This document shows, one piece after another, positions 60,501 to 64,000 of a stretch of DNA of 64,000 nt. The position numbers and the translations under genes were made by a program. The number at the start of each line of letters is the position of its first letter. The first letter of the stretch is position 1. The DNA is from Amorphophallus konjac (Eukaryota > Streptophyta > Magnoliopsida > Alismatales > Araceae): positions 224,921,643 through 224,985,642 of the forward strand of contig CM040128.1 in NCBI GenBank assembly GCA_022559845.1. The letters run 5' to 3'. Under the pieces are notes generated by a model. That model worked only from the letters and a program-made list of their open reading frames with translations. It was not told the origin of the DNA and did no database searches.

Positions 60501-61921
60501 ATCTGCTAGCTAAAATTAAGAGGTTGCAAGAAGAAGATCCTACCCTAGTGGAAATAAAAAAGAAGCTGGATGAGAAATCCGATTTCAAGTTGGCACTCGA
60601 TGGCAGATTATTATACCATGAACGGACATGTGTACCAGACAATCCTGAGTTGAAGAAGAGGATTCTTTAAGAAGCTCACTGATCGAGGTATACGATCCAC
60701 CCTGGAGCCACTAAGATGTATCAAGACATAAAAAGAACCTTTTGGTGGCCCAACATGAAAAGGAAGATAGCAGACTTCGTGTCTAGATGCTTGACATGCC
60801 AACAGGTGAAGGCGGAACATCAGAAATCTGCTGGAAGACTGCATCCACTAGATATTGTCAAGTGAAAATGGGAAGACATCGGCATGGACTTTATCATGGG
60901 TTTACCCAAGTCTAGGGGCGGATATGATGGAATTTGGGTAATCATCGATCGCTTTACTAAATCGGCTCATTTCTTGCCTATCAAGAGTCGATGGTCGGTT
61001 TATGTTCTTGCTGCCTTGTATATCAAGGAGGTTACTAGATTGCATGGGATTCCTGTGTCTATAGTATCTGATCGAGACCCGCGCTTTACTTCTCATTTTT
61101 GGAAGGGTCTACAACACTATCTAGGAACGAAACTCAACTTTAGCACTGCTTTTCATCCCCAGATAGATGGTCAGACTGAAAGGACAAATCAGATTGTTGA
61201 AGATATGTTAAGGGCATGTATTATAGATTTCGGCGGAAGTTGGCATGACCACTTACCCCTAGCCGAATTTGCCTATAATAATAACTATCAAGCCAGTATC
61301 CAGATGGCACCATTCGAGGCACTTTATGGCATGAGCTGTCGATCTCCAATATGCTGGGATGAAGTCGGTGAAAGACAACTTCTAGGCCCAGACATGGTTA
61401 GAGATTCAACTAAAAAGATATATCTTATTAGAGAGAGACTCAAGGTAGCTCAGTGCAGGCAAAAATCTTATGCTGATAACAGAAGAAGAGATTTAGAATT
61501 TCAAGTGGGTGACCACGTATTTCTCAAAGTATCTCTCGGTCGAGGTATTAGAAGATTCGGTGTTAAGGGCAAGCTTACACAAAGGTTTATCGGTCCATTT
61601 GAAGTATTGGAAAGAGTGGGTAAGGTGGCTTACCGTATCGCCTTACCTCCTCAACTCTCGAAAGTGCATAATGTATTTCATGTTTCTATGCTGAAGAAAT
61701 ATGTGCACGATCCTTCTCACGTCATCGACTACGCAGAATTGGTGATTCAAAGGGATCTTACTTATGAACAAAGGCCGATGCAGATCCTCGACCGAGAAGT
61801 ACGAGTTCTAAGAAGCAAGACTATCCCTATGATAAAAATCCAATGGAATCGATGCTCGGAGCAGGAAGCAACATGGGAGACCAAGGAATCTATGAGAAGA
61901 AGATACCCAGAACTATTTTAG
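57536..61921 (+). pseudogene. Gypsy-4 gag-pol, full length in one frame with six stops
   Basis: The ATG at 57536 is followed by a single uninterrupted register to the natural end at 61921, broken only by TAG 58238, TAA 59618, TGA 59807, TAA 60668, TGA 60680 and TGA 60863. Gag has MNPPRFTGSVDPADAENWLK and zinc knuckles [14 protein letters not shown] and [14 protein letters not shown]. Protease DTGATHSF (about 58612) and [10 protein letters not shown] (about 59597) are intact. RNase H has [15 protein letters not shown]. Integrase has [31 protein letters not shown] and TERTNQIVEDML. GPFEVLERVGKVAYR precedes the chromodomain-like KIQWNRCSEQEATWE tail ending in YPELF. It is the best-preserved gypsy here. 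Confidence 0.92.
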
Positions 61922-62013
61922 ACTGTAAGTATCCTATACCTTCTATAGTATCCTTATGTAGTTGAATTTACCCTTACCCTTATACAGTTGAATTTGGGGA
62001 CCAAATTCTTTTA

Positions 62014-62025
62014 AGTAGGGGAGGG
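62014..62025 (+). promoter_or_regulatory. Gypsy-4 polypurine tract
   Basis: AGTAGGGGAGGG directly before the 3' LTR; one base differs from the AGTGGGGGAGGG of the other three elements. Confidence 0.85.
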
Positions 62026-64000
62026 TGTAACACCCGAGAATTTTAAAATAGAAATGTATGAATTAAAAAAAATATATATACATATTTAAACTATTAAACT
62101 CATACTCCAATTCTAATTGAGTAACCATTTAAAATATTTAAGTAATAATTCAAAAACCAATAGACACTTTAGAAGAGGCCAACTTATATTTTAGGAAATA
62201 CCAAATTATAATTATATTCACTTGAGGAATTAATAACATATCTTATTACACTATTCTAAAGAAATAGGAAACATGTTATATAGATTGGATTTTAAAGGAT
62301 AAACATCATTTTTACAAGATGCCAAATCATATTTTCATAATTTAAAATATTCATATTCCAACTTTTACATTACAACATTATTTTGAAGAAATAAGGATAT
62401 ATAGATGAAGTGTTAAAGGATAAACATACTTTAGGAAGTGAGAAAGGGTATATAGATAATTTTGGTTAGTGTAGGGTGAATACAAAAATCTCCGTTCAAA
62501 ATAATGACCGTTGTTAAGTCGTTACTTATGAAATAACGACGTGTAAGGTGTTGTTATTCAAGTAAAGTAAATACACAAGGTGGAAAGGGACATATCTACA
62601 ATTTCAGTCCTTTGAGGGGGATGGAAAAATGCTCCAAATTGAATCACAACCAATCCATGGTCGTTATTCACAAATAACGACTTAGGTTATTTCCTAAACG
62701 TGAATAGTGCCATGAATAGTGCAACTTTTTATTTAAAAAGAATTTTTCTAAAATTTTTATATGTAAAAATAGAGAAAAATGTAAGGATCTCACCCATGAA
62801 AATTCCATACACTAACTCCATCAAATTTTAAAGATAAAAATCCTGGAAGTTAAGTGGGAAGTTTAACTCATGCAAAATCACGCTGGGTCATGGGCGCCCT
62901 TTAATAGAAGGAGTCTGACCCATGGGCGCATATTAAAAGAAGGAGTCTGACCCCAAGTCGCCTATTAAAAGAAGATGGCAGATCCTAAGATGCCATTTCT
63001 TATCTGACAACTTTTACAAACCTGTTATCACAATAGCCTATATAAGCTGTCATCGCACCAAAGATCCTATTATCACGGATCTTGTCCTCTTACCTGTCGA
63101 CCCAAATCCTATAATACACCCTCTATTCCCCTCCTATTCTGTTAGTTAGAAGCTATTGCAGAGGAGAGGACGGGGTATTCTCTGAAGAGTTGCAGAGGTT
63201 GCGAAGGAAGGAAGAAGCTGTCTTTTCTTCTTCCTGTACCTAGTTATCATCTCAAGAGGTAGGTGATCTCGAGCTTTAACCAAAGCATAGCTAATCTAGG
63301 TTATATTAACATGTAAAAATTAGTGATTAGTCTCATCTCCATGTGATATTAGTGTTTATATATCTTATTTTATCGTATTTTGCGTAGATCTACCATGTTT
63401 TAGTAATCTGTAACTAAGTCTATTAGCCAACCTGTTAGCACATGTTAGTTTACCTAAGTTAATTAAAGTAGATCTCTATGGTTAAAACATGTTAATTAAA
63501 GTAGATTTCCATGATTAGAATATGTTAATTAAAGTAGATCTCCATGTTACATGTTCTATTAGTCAACCTGTTCTCCATGTAACGAACTGTTTTATACTAA
63601 ATAACTACAACATGTTAAAATTTTGATATTAGAGAAGTTAAAGCATGAAACGAATGTATAAATACAGATATGTAATCCTCATAACTTCCTCCATCTATTC
63701 ATGTCATTAATTTTACCTAAATCAGCTTAAATTTAAGGGCGCCCCTGACCCGGATGCTATTCACTGAACAGCGACTGTACAACAGACGCTTACTACGAAC
63801 AACCCCTCGGTGAAGGGCGCCCCCCCCTTGGGCGCCTATTACAAATTCATGGCAGCCCCTAGGGCGCCTTCTACTAGAAGGTGGCAGACCCTGGGGCGCC
63901 TTCTTCTAAGAAATGGCAGCCCCATGGACGCCTTCTCATGCATGTTGTTAAACCAGCCCGTTAACTTAATCCTAGCTTAATCAAGGTTTAAGACCGTAAG
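62026..64000 (+). repeat. Gypsy-4 3' LTR, cut by the window end
   Basis: TGTAACACCCGAG onward, collinear with 53092. TATAATACA is at 63110-63118 and module clusters at about 62890-63000 and from 63737. Confidence 0.9.

Larger units (their letters stand above)
40776..64000 (-). mobile_element. Gypsy-3: Tekay-like Ty3/gypsy retrotransposon, minus strand, runs off the window
   Basis: Left to right: 3' LTR (40776-44392), PPT, pol, gag, PBS (52539-52550), and the start of the 5' LTR (52558-53091). Gypsy-4 interrupts the 5' LTR and the rest lies outside the window. SoloLTR splits gag. The left flank TGTTA (40771-40775) is the predicted target duplication; its partner cannot be seen here. Confidence 0.82.
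53092..64000 (+). mobile_element. Gypsy-4: Tekay/Del-like Ty3/gypsy retrotransposon, 3' end outside window
   Basis: 5' LTR 53092-57268 (4177 bp), PBS 57278-57290, gag-pol 57536-61921, PPT, and 1975 bp of the 3' LTR to the window end. About ten differences in the first ~330 LTR bases by eye. The left flank AATAT (53087-53091) is the predicted duplication. It sits in the 5' LTR of Gypsy-3 in opposite orientation. Confidence 0.9.

Overview
The window looks like a flowering-plant nuclear genome and consists entirely of nested LTR retrotransposons. I see no host gene, tRNA, rRNA, CRISPR array or bacterial-type feature. The plant assignment rests on four things: Tekay/Del-type chromodomain Ty3/gypsy elements, Sirevirus-like Ty1/copia elements, a Tat/Retand-type Ty3/gypsy fragment with an antisense extra gene, and primer sites matching plant initiator tRNA-Met (TGGTATCAGAGCC). 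I cannot name the species. Element names below (Gypsy-1 to -4, Copia-1 and -2, SoloLTR) are mine.

Layout. Positions 1-2280 are the 3' end of a Tat-type element: a broken antisense accessory gene and a cut-off 3' LTR. Gypsy-1 (+ strand) begins abruptly at about 2281 inside its own 5' LTR. It survives in five further pieces: 2698-5391, 15274-16877, 27502-27862, 27863-29677 (3' LTR) and 40248-40775 (more 3' LTR). Four elements sit in it: Copia-1 (- strand, 5392-15273, TSD GTTTT), Copia-2 (+, 16878-27496, TSD AAGTT), Gypsy-2 (+, 29678-40242, TSD GGATT) and Gypsy-3 (-, 40776 to beyond the window). Gypsy-3 in turn holds SoloLTR in its gag gene (47880-51563, TSD CACTA) and Gypsy-4 (+, 53092 to beyond the window) in its 5' LTR. 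For the four complete insertions, removing the insert plus one 5-bp duplication rejoins the interrupted sequence.

Function. All gag-pol genes belong to self-copying elements: Gag forms the particle, protease cuts the polyprotein, RT/RNase H makes cDNA, and integrase (with a chromodomain in the gypsies) inserts it. Every copy here is damaged by stops, frameshifts, deletions or insertions. Gypsy-1 (up to base 16877) and Gypsy-4 are damaged almost only by stop codons in an otherwise uninterrupted frame. LTR pairs compared by eye differ by very roughly 1-3% (Gypsy-2, Copia-2, Gypsy-4) and clearly more in Copia-1.

Most interesting signals. (1) Every well-covered LTR family, gypsy and copia alike, carries its own array of short GC-rich, mostly self-complementary modules in an AT-rich LTR, with different core words: GGGCGTTAATT-type, GGGCGCC, GCGTCGACGC, GGTCGGTGCA, CGGTC/GACCG and CCGGCGCGCC. 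Copies lie upstream of the TATA box in all but Gypsy-1, and in the long gypsy LTRs also downstream of it. (2) All four Tekay families share a block (CCTACTG...CGCTCA) placed 40-44 nt before a candidate splice acceptor. With donors just after the promoter, this suggests a large intron inside the LTR. (3) The Gypsy-3 3' LTR carries a nearly perfect ~307-bp tandem duplication that includes its TATA box.
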